A stretch of DNA of 64,000 nucleotides, taken from Isoetes taiwanensis. Lineage: Eukaryota > Streptophyta > Lycopodiopsida > Isoetales > Isoetaceae. Each line of letters starts with the position of its first letter. The first letter of the stretch is position 1. A program made the position numbers and the translations under genes. The notes below the pieces were generated by a model. It was not told where the DNA came from. It did not search any database and saw nothing but the letters and a program-made list of their open reading frames with translations. Below are positions 13,001 to 24,918 of this stretch, one piece after another. The stretch covers positions 372,001 to 436,000 of the forward strand of contig JAJEKV010000263.1 in the NCBI GenBank assembly GCA_021234155.1, given 5' to 3'.

Positions 13001-15854
13001 ACCGATTTTGGAGCTCTGACACAGCTTTCAGTTGAAAAGAACAATATTAGCTCCCTAAAGGTACTTAACAGTTACGGTTTTCCATAATTGATAGAGCAGT
13101 TAAAGAGTATTGGAATCTGCAGAAAGAATTATTGGGAATATGCAAAGCGCACACTTTTATTGCACGATTGTGTAGTCTGCTTCCATGTAAGTCCATGTCA
13201 TCATGCCTGTTGTGGCCAAGTGATGCTAGGACTTATTTTAGGTTCTTTCTATTCTACCATGGTCACTGTCTTGAGATTACAGCACATTTTTGCATTTTTG
13301 CTCAAATTCTCATGTCCATCCTCTCTTCTTTGTCAACTATAATTACAGGCTTCTACTGGTTTTGCAGGGTTTGTCTAGTTTGGCATGTCTTATGGAGCTG
13401 TATGCTGCCAACAACCAAATATCTGACATGCGTGAAATTGCTCATCTTCGTGATTTACCAAAGCTTATGGTGTTGGACCTCTCTGGAAATGCTATATGCA
13501 AGTGCCCTGAATATAGGACGTATTCTATTTTCTCCATGAAGAAGTTGAAGGTAAATATTTTCATGCTGGCATTTATAAAACCAGTATCAAGAGAAACCAA
13601 ATAGAGAAATGCTATTAGCTTGTTTGATATTCTGTATGTCAGTCTCTTTAGTTTGCCGAACATGTTGGTAGGTCTCAAAATGGGAAGGTCTTTGTATGTT
13701 TTGCAAAATATTTAGGCACCATATTGAGAAGATTCTTTGCACATTTTTTGTTACTGGCACTGCAATCATATCTATATAGATTGTCATCTGAAGTAAGGTG
13801 TTATCCTTAAAATCTGACTGGTGTATGCCTGACTCCATATGTATTGTCTTAAACTTGTCAAATACTGGCTGCAGGTCCTTGATGGTAGAATTATCAACAA
13901 CTCCGAACTAGCGGAGGCACGTAATAAGCACACCGGCCGTTTAACTACAGAAATGTTGGAGGAATACTTGGGTCTAACAACTTTCAGTCAACTTGAGGTA
14001 TGATTGTGGTTGTATAGCGGCCGCGATTTGGATTTTTCTATTTGTGACTGATTATTATTCTGCAGGTTCTGGATTTGTCGTCCAGGAGTCTAAGACACTG
14101 TGGTCATGTTTTTGAGAGTGAAGAATTTCGAAACCTGGTAGAGCTCAACTTAAACAGCAATTTACTATCTTCAGTTCAAGGCCTTGGGTAATCTGCACCT
14201 CTTTCTGTTGACTAGATCAAGTAGTGTCAATGTTGTACCTTTATGAGGATACTCATAACTTGATGTTTGACATCATTTTATATGGTGCTCGTCTTCTCTA
14301 TGCGGTAGGAAGTTTGAAAATCTCAACTATGATCCATTCTCGTGTCTGTTCTGGGTCTCATGTGAAATGCATTTTTCTGACTAGATGTGCTGCTGGCAAA
14401 CTAGGAACTCATTTATTGAAATGTGCAGGTATCTCCAAAATTTACTTATATTGCGTCTTGAAAACAATAATATCGACAATGGCCCCCTGCTTGTCATTGA
14501 TGATAAGCAACTGGGATTGCCCCCTCCAGTCAACAATACTGCATTGCCAATTTTTGATGCTATGAAATATGTTGAAATATTAGAACTGGGAAAAAATGCC
14601 ATTAGCAGTATTGATTCTCTGCATCTAGAACATACGTTTCAGCATCTCAAGTTTTTGTCCTTGCAACACAATAAGATATCAAAGGTAAGTTCTCATCATC
14701 ATTTGATTGCAGTGACTTTATATACATCTGAACTTATTAATCCTTGCTGAGAAGTGGTTATTTGGTTATTTGGTGTGCATCACTGACTAAAACACGACTG
14801 TATGGGACTCGGAATTATCTAAATTATTTGGAATGAGATTTAAAAAAAATACAATTTTCCTTTTTTTACAGGTAAATGTAACCAACGTATCCTTAAGACA
14901 TTCTTGGCACTTTTTTGATGTTGCATTTGTCATTTGCATGTCCTGTGACTCAATGGGCTGTAAACTTATTACAGATTGATGGCATAAAGGGGCTACGCCT
15001 TCTTGAGAAGTTGTTTCTTGATCATAACAGCATCAAAGAGATAGATCCACTGGCATTATCTGGATTGTCAAAACTCAAGGAACTTCACCTTAGTGACAAT
15101 CTACTACGAAATGTAGCATCTATAGAGAGCTTGCCATCTTTGGAAATTTTGAACTTTGCGTCCAATTATCTGACCTGCAATAGACTTGGGGGGCTTTCTA
15201 GTGTGGATAATCTGGCAAGTCTGCCTAGTTTGATCGATTTGCGGCTCTTCAATAATCCGGTAAATTTCTAGTGTCCTTGTGTTAAACTATGGCATATCTT
15301 TTGTGCTATACAGCTAAATGCTGCCTCTATTTGGCTAAATAACAGATCAGTCGCCAAATCTTTTATCGTGTTGGAGTAATAAGCAAGCTTAAGCGGTTAA
15401 GGTTTCTTGACGGGAAAGAAGTGTTAGAGGTATGATTATTGATCTAACTGCATCAATATAAGGATCTTATTTTGTGATCATTTAATAACAGGATGAACGA
15501 GATGAAGCAGAGGCTCTCTCAATAAGGGGGAAAGAAGCATCTGCATCATCATTTTCAGGGCTGGAACCAAATTCCATAGACAGTTCAATGGCAGGCCAGA
15601 CTTTAAATGGGAAAATTCCGTTGAAAGTCACTTCACTGAGTTTTGAGGCCATGTGCGGTGGTCCCTTGTCCTCAAATGGGAAGAATCTTGGTAGTTTTAA
15701 TATCCAACCTGTTTCAAGACAATGGGATGGATATGCTAGTGGTAACAGGACAGAGATCTCACTCTACAAAAGCAGAACAAGGGAGGAAAGCAAAATGATT
15801 GTTGTGCCATTGCTTTTCAAAGAGAGAAAGGTTTCTTCTGTATATGATGGCTAA
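4064..15854 (+). CDS. LRRC9 orthologue, leucine-rich-repeat ciliary protein, 19 exons
   Basis: Exons: 4064-4308, 4369-4639, 6028-6126, 6191-6393, 6920-7203, 7585-7775, 8627-8812, 9589-9694, 9797-10521, 10606-10729, 11410-11831, 12923-13060, 13368-13550, 13875-13997, 14066-14187, 14429-14684, 14975-15259, 15346-15429, 15492-15854. All introns are GT-AG and all phases agree. The product is 1,469 residues, close to animal LRRC9 (about 1,450). Order: SDS22-type repeats (about 45-175), an LRR-cap-like segment with KRVYYNMCIKSLQ (about 240), a charged helical stretch (about 273-367), a conserved central region (FGITGVRV and SWFVFDSTLVVPEYLVEF are diagnostic), LRRs from about 680 to 1340, and a polar tail. 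The start is the first ATG after an in-frame TGA 15 bases upstream. LRRC9 is linked to motile cilia in animals, so a role in sperm flagella is inferred. No internal stop or frameshift is seen. An extra N-terminal exon spliced at the AG before 4081 remains possible. Confidence 0.93.
4309..4368 (+). other. 60-nt in-frame intron 1 of LRRC9
   Basis: This intron has a GTACGT donor and a CCACAG acceptor. It is a multiple of three and stop-free in the reading frame, so keeping it would insert 20 residues between the second and third leucine-rich repeats. Removing it restores the repeat register (ENKIQR then IEGLDG), which is why I treat it as a real intron. Confidence 0.8.
4925..5490 (-). mobile_element. 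LINE 3'-end relic inside LRRC9 intron 2
   Basis: Two overlapping minus-strand frames read as the C-terminus of a LINE ORF2. They contain the recurrent LINE pattern LQIESGRWHKI, a short gap, then CMICGSEEVGDEQ. The CxxC half of the terminal zinc knuckle is present, but its His and final Cys are replaced, and the frame shifts between the two segments. The relic lies opposite to the host gene, within the 1,388-nt intron 2, clear of the splice sites. It is inactive. Confidence 0.6.
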
Positions 15855-16700
15855 AGGTAGATCGTTGATAATGTTGTAAAGTTGCATTCTTTCTGTACAT
15901 AATGTGCCATATTCCATTGTAAAACTGAGCCAGCCAGCATGACGTAGAGTTTCAAGCTGAAAGCTCTCTAGTAACCAGAAATTGGGCTGAGAGCAATGTT
16001 TTCTTGATGGATATTGTCAATCATGGTTCAGTGTTGAAGCAACGGATTTGCTGTGCATAATTGAGAGGCTGTGATATATAGGAGATTGTGTTATGAGGTG
16101 GTGTTGATATTGCATAGCAAGGTAAGGTGTAGTTTAACAATATCAAAAACAAGAAGCATGAGAAGAGATTGTAAGAACGGAGCAATTTTGGACCTGGGCA
16201 TTATGCTAGTTACAAGCCTGAGGCCATTTTGCAATGGCCATTTTGCAATATGTAGTACCTCATGCCTTGAGTAACACCATTAAGATGTAATCTTAGTTTA
16301 TAAATCAAAATAAGTGAAGCTGCTTATTATCTGTCCATCAATTTGTGAGATTGCCATTTGTTAACGTCACTGCAATCAGGCTTGTTTGATCATAGTTCCA
16401 TGAAAAAAGTTGATTTTTCATGCCAAAACACTTTTAAATGTTTATCTACAAGATGTATAACTTGGATGAGCAACTTATCCCAAGCCCCTTTCTAATGATT
16501 CATTATCCCAAGCTCACTTTCTAATGATTCATGGAAACTACTAAGACCACTTTGAGTAACTTATCATAGAAATCACTAAGACCACTTTTGTGACCTCTGC
16601 ACTAAGAGGGATTCTTCAATACATGGAATTGTAGAACTACTTTGCCTTAATGATGTCACGAGCTGACCATCCCAAAAGTTGGGAAGGCCATGGCTTGTGG
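15855..16700 (+). other. LRRC9 3' flank
   Basis: This is the probable 3' untranslated region and downstream spacer. No canonical AATAAA follows the stop closely, and AT-rich near-matches occur around 16300. No further coding sequence is seen. Confidence 0.35.
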
Positions 16701-16820
16701 CGTAGGAGGAAGAATATAGACCACTTTATGCTAGATTGCGTGATCCCACCTCAAAATGTCTCAAGAGGAAGAACTTTGCTTTCAACTCTGCCCATGCCAC
16801 CAAGTGTCTACTTTGTACTA

Positions 16821-16976
16821 CGTAATCAACGGTAGGGGAGGCATTCCCCCTTGTAGGGATTTGGCCGCCCGCCCGGTCGATGCGATGCCGCGGGCGGAGC
16901 CGCGAGTGCGTCAAGGCTGGCGGCATCGCCGAGAGACCCTATGAGGGTGGAATGCCCCCCCGGCCGTTGATTATGG
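16821..16976. repeat. GC-rich inverted-repeat element
   Basis: A compact block far richer in GC than its surroundings is bounded by inverted arms. The left arm, TAATCAACGG plus a G-run and GGCATTCC (16823-16850), matches the reverse complement of the right arm (16946-16974). A nested pair, GATGCCG with CGGCATC, lies inside, so the block could fold into a long hairpin. It looks like a small foldback or MITE-like element. No clean target-site duplication was found; ACGTAAT occurs on both sides but overlaps the arm. Confidence 0.5.
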
Positions 16977-17054
16977 GACGTAATAAACATGGAGGCTAAA
17001 CTTTTCACCAAATTGCTCTGTGTGATCAGAGAAGCAGAATCAAGGCCTAATCGC

Positions 17055-17144
17055 TTAAAAAAATGGATTTTCTTAGAATTTAAACCTAATAAGCCAGTCT
17101 TAAAAAAATGGATTTTCTTAGAATTTAAACCTAATAACCCAGTC
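17055..17144. repeat. 45-bp tandem duplication
   Basis: Two adjacent, nearly identical 45-bp units each contain AAAAAAATGGATTTTCTTAG. They differ at only a few positions near the end of the unit. This is one of several short tandem duplications in the window. Confidence 0.85.
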
Positions 17145-17829
17145 ATAGAACTAGAATCAGAGCTTTCTTTCTGATAAAAGACTAAAAAAATAATGAAAGA
17201 CCAAGCTTTAAGATATGGATCAAGGCAATTTTTGTCTGTTGCATTATGTTAAGAAGGGGCTCCCCAATTTTCAGAACTCGAATCAGCCGATCGACATCTG
17301 TTAGTCGATAGATACAAAGAAAATTCTCTTTCTGGCGGCCCAAACAAACCACAGATTACCCATGAAGACGGAAGCAGGCTTGAGCTCTGTAAGGGTGATC
17401 CAAAGAAACCCTTGAAAAATAGATTATCTAAGGGTTTTGCAGAACCAGAGAGGCGCAGAGATGCCATCGCCCGAGAACAGGGAACAGAGAATAGTCGGAG
17501 AGGGCAGAACAACGCCATAACAGAGAAGCTCGAAGCGCCATAACTGGAGAATCGAAGAAGTTCGAAGGACCACTTGCGCCATAACCGGAGAAGAGTGCAC
17601 TGAACAAGGGAACAATGGAAGCGGTGGAAATGGGGGCTCGAACAAGGGAAGCAACGCAAATGAAAACAGGGAAAGCGGCGCCGCTAAAGACCAATTACGC
17701 TTTATACTTTCGTTGGAATATTAGCGTAATTTTAGCCTCCTGTTTATTACGTAGACATTGTATTCACACCTGCTGGTCTTCACCATCGTCGTCTCAAGGG
17801 ATGAACCAAGGACATATAAAAAGCATTTG

Positions 17830-19700
17830 ATTGGTTCTTGTCTAGAGGGATCCATCAGCAGCTAGATAAAACGTTTGTGCCATAGGGTGGAGATGGAATA
17901 GAGTTTGCATGGTCTCCCATGCACCAAGGATAGGAACAAGCTGACAAAGGATAGAATAAAGTCCGATCGAAACTGTGGGTTGATACAGGGAGAACCAAAA
18001 GAGACATACATATGCAAAGACTGAGGAGATTCATCAATACCGCTCAAAATCCTCCAGATAAACTTAGTGATCATCACTTTGCTTTGCAGAAGGAAGTGAA
18101 TCATCCCAAGTCCTGCACCAAGCTTAGCATTGATATCAACAATTCTTATGTGCCAATCCAAACAAAGTTTTTGACAACCCTAATGATAAGTGCATCTTCA
18201 CTTGTGGTGCCAGTATGATTAAGCCCATATAGATATATCCATATAGATATATGTGTTGCAAAGAACTGACTTGGCTGATCTAACTTGCCAAGATTAATTT
18301 GGTTGTGGACCACCAAAAGGTCTTTCCGAACTCTTGATAATGGATTCCAAGTATCTCCAGATGAAATATGAAGATCAAGAAGTTTAGTTGCTTTATCGTG
18401 AGGAAGAACCTTTCATGGAAAGGTGCTGGTGGCACATAATGGAACTGAATTATTCAACATTTACAATGCAATATACTTATGACACTCAACAAAGATGCCA
18501 GGTGCTAAAGAAAAAGAGTCCAATAATGAGATGCAATTTTGAAATTTTGCGCATCAGCCATAAGAAAAAAAAAGTATCATATGCACATTGATTACAAATC
18601 TCTTGCAGCCTATTGCATATGCGGAGTCCATGCAAGATGCCTTGTGCAATAAGAGGAAATATCTAAGAGAGGACTTCTGCCATAGTTGTGAATAGCAATG
18701 GCACCAATGGACAACCTAGGCGAATGTCCTGAGCTACCTGAAAGAATCCAGAAGACTCATTGGAAAAAAATAGCAAAATGGCTCAAACATTGAAGTCTCA
18801 GGACGTCGGTTGTGAATTGTGTGAAGCCAAGACATAAAAGACACTTTTCTAAAAAAGCTAGTCAAAATTGTCATATGTTTTTCGCAAAATTCAACTTAAG
18901 TAAACAATCTCATTAGCCCACCATCTCGCCCAATACATATCCTCATAGGTTGTAGCTACATTATTTAAAATGCAAAGACGCGGCACATAACCTAATCATG
19001 TGAAGAAAATAGAGTCATCAAGAATGTCCCGAAGATTTTGAAACATAGTCATCTCTCGAAAGGAAGGCGGCGAGTAGCAAAGAAGATAAAAAAAATAATC
19101 ATACACACAATTCTTGAGCTCTTCCAGGTATAAAATTAGAGATTGTCTGGAACTTGAAGAGATACTACAACAGAAGCTTGTGTTCTAGCCTTTGTAGCTT
19201 TGAAGAAGAATCCATACAATGATCTCCCTACTTGACCCATTGCAATCTAGTGTTAATCCGTACTTGGTGAACTTGCTAAGCCTCCACATGCCAAAGATTT
19301 TACTTCTCCAATCAGACATAAAAAGGAGTAACATATCTGCAAGCCACTAGCTGTTAATAAGACGCCATCAGAATCCATCAGTATGCTCATGGCCCTATCT
19401 TATAGCAAATGGCTTCACAACAGGCACATCAACAATATTTGACATCCTTTTTTGTCTAGAAAAATGCAGACAATAAACACGTTGGCAACCAGCTTAGAAT
19501 TCTCATCCTTCAAGAAAGAGACGCTTAACTTGAAAAAGGTTATAGGCCAGTTATGTGCAATATCTGGTTTGTGATATGAAATGGAATTATCCATCAGATT
19601 TTTGCCATACATTAGCAAGTATAGTTATTTATCAATGCAAATGGAAAGCCTGAGTGATAAGGAGCTAACAAGGAATTCATAGTTGGATTAAGAAAAGAGC
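17830..19700 (-). mobile_element. Heavily decayed L1-type LINE
   Basis: Read on the minus strand, broken frames retain reverse-transcriptase motif B (RLGCPLVPLLFTTMAEVLS, about 18671-18751), matching the plant LINE pattern RQGCPLAPYLFL.AE.L. Further C-terminal, about 17.9-18.1 kb, a frame contains GLGMIHFLLQSKVMITKFIW, typical of the region after the RT domain. The catalytic YADD is not intact. Many stops and frameshifts mark an old copy. The ends are uncertain, and a proline-rich minus-strand frame at 19.72-19.98 kb may be its 5' part or belong to another element. Confidence 0.6.
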
Positions 19701-19985
19701 TTTATACCGAGCTTCGATTTATAGAACCATAAACATTAGATAAAGCAATACGAAAAGCAAAAGCAGCAGAAAGGAATTTGATCCTAAGGGAGTGAAGTAT
19801 GATATTCGAGAAAACAATGGTAAACATACAAGACCGCATGACATACCCACCATCTTTTCTAACCACTTTATTATGGCAGAATTATTGGCTTGGTTGAGAA
19901 TGATTGGAGGAGGATTAGTTGATGGAGGAGGATGAACTAGTGATAGATTACTTGGCAATGGAGGTTGCTGAGAATTATTAGGCAA

Positions 19986-21769
19986 GAATACATAACATAA
20001 GGCTATCTACTCCAAATTCCTTTGATGATATAACTGGAATGTTGACGGTGACAAAGCAATCTGATAAGCAATTTGATTGAAATAAACTATGCAGTTTTCA
20101 GGGCTTGCTGGTATTGATTGTTCGGAATTTTAAAAGATCTTGATTGTTGGCCATTATAAAAGATCTTGGATTGGAACTTGGCTCTAATACCAACTGATAT
20201 GAATTGCAAAAAGTAGACTCTTAAAATAACTAAATGCAGATGCTTAAACAGAAGAACAAGAGATCTCTGGGTTTGATATGGCACAATCCAAGCGGATCCA
20301 CCTACAAAAGGGCTTTTGGCAAAACTAAAACATTGGCTTATGGCAAATGGCTTTCGGGTTATGATCAACACTGCTATATCCTAGCTTCCAATCAAGGGAA
20401 GCCTAAAGGAATCTAGTTCAAGATAAGCAAAGTTGCTCTACTTTTGGCAATGGATCGTTGTGGTTGTGCTGCTCCTTTAGAAAGTTTGTTTCTACCAAGA
20501 TTTATGGAAGATGATTGTTGCAATGGAGTCAATGCTGTTTCCGCTGCCTAAAAATCTATCACTGGTCTGACATATTGGTCACATGCGTCTTCCCTTTTGA
20601 AATAGTCATTGTTCCCTTTTCCTTCTACTTAGATGTTGCTCTATTCTTCTAATTTTGTTTGATGCCTCTTCCTTAATAATCACAACCTTTTCTTTGCATA
20701 TTTATTGGCTCTTTGTATATTATGCCTCGATATCTTGGGATAAAGCTCTCCCTTAATATAAATAATCTCCTATATTCATTTTTTATTGTTTTATTAGGCA
20801 ATGTTATAGGAATATTTTACACAGCAAGTGCATATTTTTTAGCATGTTGGAGAAGAGGAGACCTCTGGGATACTGCAAATGATCCCAATATGCTTAGTCC
20901 TTCGGGTATCTCAATGGATGGGCGATGGGCGATGCAAAGAATGCGATAACAAGGTATATGGTTCTGTCAATATCATGTAGGATTTTGCATAGCATTCGCA
21001 AAAGGCTAGCGTAGTATAGTATCAGATCGTGTCAATGGATATCCAGAATTGATATGGATCTATTTGAAAAAGCTAACGGTCAAAATTGAGAGAGAGAGGG
21101 AGAATAACCTAGAGAAAGAAACAAAGGTCTTGAGAAGACGGAGCGACTGCAGTAGCAGAGAAGGATGGTAACCACTTGGCTTCAAGGGGAAGGAAGCAGA
21201 TTGCTGATGCAGTGGGTGAGGGCATAGGTGATCCTAGATGAATTGAATAGGCCGCAAAGGGAAGTCCTCCGAAAATTCAAGAAGAAGTATAAAACCAAAT
21301 TTCAAGATTGTGTCATAAGATTAATTGAGCTAGGAGCCCCCATATACGGGGTAGAAAATAAGGAGGATGCAAGAAGGAGAAGCTCCTCAAGAAAATAGAT
21401 ATATGGGTAGGGAATGAACTCAAATCTCACTTTACCACTAACTATCATCTGTTCCAGCAGCAGAGGGAAGCACATGTCTTGTTACTACTGGATAAAATGC
21501 AGCTCTTGGCCAAAAAACTTGACAGATTATTGGCTATGTTCGGCAACAGATTGGACTACAGTTTAATACGGTGGTGCTGACTAGGCACGGGAGCGCACGC
21601 GGCCGCCTTCAATGTCATAATCAGGATCATACATGTCGCGAGCAGCTTTCTTGCACTGATGGCGTTCCAATCGAGCCGCAGTTTGGCTGAGAAGTTCCTC
21701 GGGAGTGAAGGCACGAGTAGACATTTTTGGGGGATGAAAAAAGAACTAAGACCCGAGCAACGGCGATAG
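19986..21769. other. Intergenic, probable transposon debris
   Basis: Apart from the primer-binding-site-like motif there is no confident feature. Short open frames have no recognisable domains. A purine-rich GAGAGAGAGGG tract lies near 21090. I see no host gene. Confidence 0.35.
20179..20195 (-). other. Primer-binding-site-like motif (initiator Met tRNA)
   Basis: On the minus strand the sequence reads TTGGTATTAGAGCCAA just after a TATCA end. This closely resembles the junction of an LTR ending in CA with the TGGTATCAGAGC primer-binding site common in plant LTR retrotransposons. It suggests the 5' end of a minus-strand LTR element running toward lower coordinates. I could not find the matching second LTR. 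Confidence 0.4.
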
Positions 21770-24700
21770 TGTTAGTCCCTGTACCACCAGGCACGAGAAG
21801 TTCCACGCATCAGAGCAGAAACAAGAGACCAGGTCAAGCATCAAGTAGCAGACCCAGGCCCCCGCCGAAAGCCACGTAGAAGTCCACGCCCCAGTCAAAG
21901 AAAATAGCCAGACCAGTCCTTAAATGTATGTGGATATTTCTCAATTCCCGGTCTATCGCCTGCTCTTTAGTTATCTGTCTTAATCCTATGACCCTAATTA
22001 ATATTTAGACCTTTTCGTATATTCTCATTTCAGCCAGCTCCCTCGTGCTTTCACATTACCTCCCCCTTAATCGTATTCCCCCTTTAATGTCCATTCATTA
22101 GTACATACCCTATTGAGTTAACCTAGTGATTTGACGATGTATCATTCACGATCTGCCCTGCATTGAGTATTCGATGCCTTTTTTTATTTATCTATTTGTT
22201 TATTTATGCATCGTAATATATAAGCAATCATACATGTCTTCTATCGTCTCCAAAATTTCAAAATCTCCAGATGTTGATAGTTCGAATTCCTGAGATGCCT
22301 CCCTCCGATCTAAAAGTACCACCATTCCCTTCTTTTTCCTGTCCATGTCCCTTACGCTGTAATATTCGTCTATATATCTTATATTGGTGTTCTGTATCTA
22401 TATTATGAGACTGCCCGCCAGTTCCAATTTCTGAGTTTCATTCATATGTATTTTTCAGCATCTCCTATTTATTCTCACAATCTTCTCTCTATTGAATTTC
22501 TGTGAATGCTCGTCTAGTTCTCCTCTTTGCAGGGCTATTACTCTCTTGGATCCGGCTCCATCCTATCCCCTAACCATATCTAAAACATCTTATGAGCCGA
22601 CGAAAAGAGTACAAAAATAGAGAATTTGTAAATACTAATATTTAAGGATTAAGGCATCTCGCTTTATCAGCCGCATGTCTCCAATACTAGCAAATTTGTC
22701 AAATTAGAATCCACAAGAATCCACATACAAAAGAAAGCTATATATTCCAATTCTTCTTCCAAACATAGATTGGAAACAAAATTCAACCTTCTACCGACCC
22801 TCTCGCGTGTTAGCGACAGGCCGGTGTCTCCCCCTGCTTGCAAATACTGTTCTCAACCGTAGTCGCCACATCATACTCCTGTGCATCCCACTCATTATTT
22901 TCAAACCCCAGACAACACTTACATTCATATTACCTCTGGACACACTCCTTTACCTTCCCATCCATCTTCTCCTCAGCATGGTATGGGCTATCCTCATGTT
23001 TCTTTTGGTCCTCATGTTCACGAATTTTAGTCTTCACCATCCTTTGAACCTTCTATGCAAGTTTACAACATTGGTGATCTCAAATTAAACATGAATGGCA
23101 TCCACGGCACATTGCCCGCTGACGCCTCTCTCTCAGGACCTCCTGGTTAACCACCTTGTTCTTAGCCCATGGCTGTGCCTCATAGTTATGTTCCTATTTA
23201 TGCTCCGCCACTTTATATGCAAGTTAAGCAATTTTTGCGGCGAATTTTATGAAGAGAGATTTCTTTAAAAAAAAATAAAAAATAGCCATAGTTAAGACAA
23301 GTACTGATCTCAAGGATCAGTTGCAATAGGCCATCCAGTCTGCTGAAGACGCTCAGAATCAGCATGAGACTTACATTTCCTTGGCAATTCATGTTCTAGG
23401 TGACTTTCCCAAACCTATCAGCTATCTGGACTATGTGGCTATCTGGATTATGTGCTCTCTCGATGACATCTTTTCATGCTCAAGTGGTTCACTGCTAATG
23501 GCAACCTTGATGGATCTCTCAGCAGTAATGACCTTCTCACCATCTGGCCTGATCTCTCCATTGAAGACAAGGGTCTTCTCTGTGCTCTTCTGACATACCA
23601 GCTTCTTCCTTGCGAAGATATGGAATTCTTTATTTTTCGCCTGGTTCAACTAATGGCGTGCTTTTCAAGGTGCTTTTCAAGGTCATCCTGACGCCCAATG
23701 GATTTTACAACCTGAGAATAAATATCTTCATGATCCGACATGTGCCAAACACTTCAAGGTGAGTACATGCCCAAGCTTGCTCGTCACTTGCCCCTCTAGA
23801 TTGCAGAAACATTGCAGCAGGTCCAAACGAACTTACATGAAGAAATAGGGATTCAGTTTGCCCAAATATATTTACAGCATCTCGGTGGTTTTAATAGCCT
23901 CCGTGCATACCTTGACAGTAAGACCATTCCCACTGAATGGGTTCCTCCTCCGGTCAACTGCCTTCTTTCGTGTTCTGATTGGGAAAGATGGTGTCAGACC
24001 TTGGATACTGACCTCCTTCAGGAATTCCGTGATCATGCCCAGCAGCCAATGATGAAGCCTCCTCCACAGCACAACCCTCTGTATGCGTCCCTAGGAGCAC
24101 ATCCGTGCCGTCAATTTCTCACGTCAGATTGGCACTCCTCCTTTTGGACCAAGGCTTTGGCTGGTCACGCAGTTTGGACCCCCACTCATATCTCTACAGA
24201 TCTTCGGTGGGATCCACACTTTGTGCGTCGCTCTATATGGCAGGAAGGAGAAACTTTGGGCCAAACCTGGAATTGAATATACATCCCGAATAAACGAGAT
24301 TGGCAGAACCCCACTCAGGCCGTCTGGGGCCTCACTCAATTTTTGGAGCATGCTGCCACGTCTCCTGATCCGTCCGTTCATCGCTAAACAGGATTCTGTG
24401 CAGCCCTCAAGTGCCTCCTTCAGTGTTCTATTGAAGCGCCCTATCTACTACTGCAATCCTAACGCCAGTGCTGGTGCCTTTGGTCTTCAGACTTGCCTCC
24501 TCATTAAATGCCAGTATGTCCTTGCAGAAGCCCACTGTGCCTTTGAAGACATGGCACAGTTCGGGTTTTTGATTGACGCGTCACCTTCAATTGGGGTACA
24601 CACTTCAGATGCGCTGAAAGATAGGTAAGATCTCATCCAAAAATATCACGCTGAGGCGCGCCCTCATAGTAGACATGATGATTTTGACAAGGTTCCTGGT

Positions 24701-24918
24701 TTCCCACCTTCAGATACTGTTCCTTCTTTTCTCTCCTTCGAGTGTTCTTTGGTGGGGGGAGTGTTAGTCCTGTACCACCAGACACAAGATTATTTTTAAG
24801 TTCCATGCAACGGAGTAAAAACAAGGGACCAGGTCAAGCGTTAGGTAGTAGACCCACGCCCCCACTGAAAGCCACGCAGAAGTCCACGCCCCAGTCAAAG
24901 AAGAGAGCCAGACATGGT
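21770..24918 (+). mobile_element. LTR retrotransposon, non-autonomous or decayed
   Basis: Direct repeats begin with TGTTAGTCC at 21770 and 24762 and stay similar for about 150 bp (shared CCAGTCAAAGAA and GACCAGGTCAAGC). Immediately before the second copy is GGTGGGGGGAG, a good polypurine tract, so the copies read as 5' and 3' LTRs in plus orientation. The 3' LTR diverges at about 24918 and is probably truncated. Interior frames (for example 23812-24276 and 24221-24628) match no gag, protease, RT, RNase H or integrase pattern that I recognise. I found no primer-binding site and cannot fix the end of the 5' LTR. A LARD-like or strongly decayed element fits best. Confidence 0.6.
24751..24761 (+). 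other. Polypurine tract of the LTR element
   Basis: GGTGGGGGGAG directly abuts the TGTTAG start of the 3' LTR, as expected for the plus-strand primer of an LTR retrotransposon. Confidence 0.6.

Noticed and set aside
22807-23088. Hydrophobic frame of 93 codons inside the LTR element
   Set aside because: It has composition typical of pyrimidine-rich DNA and no recognisable domain, and an overlapping frame is equally open.
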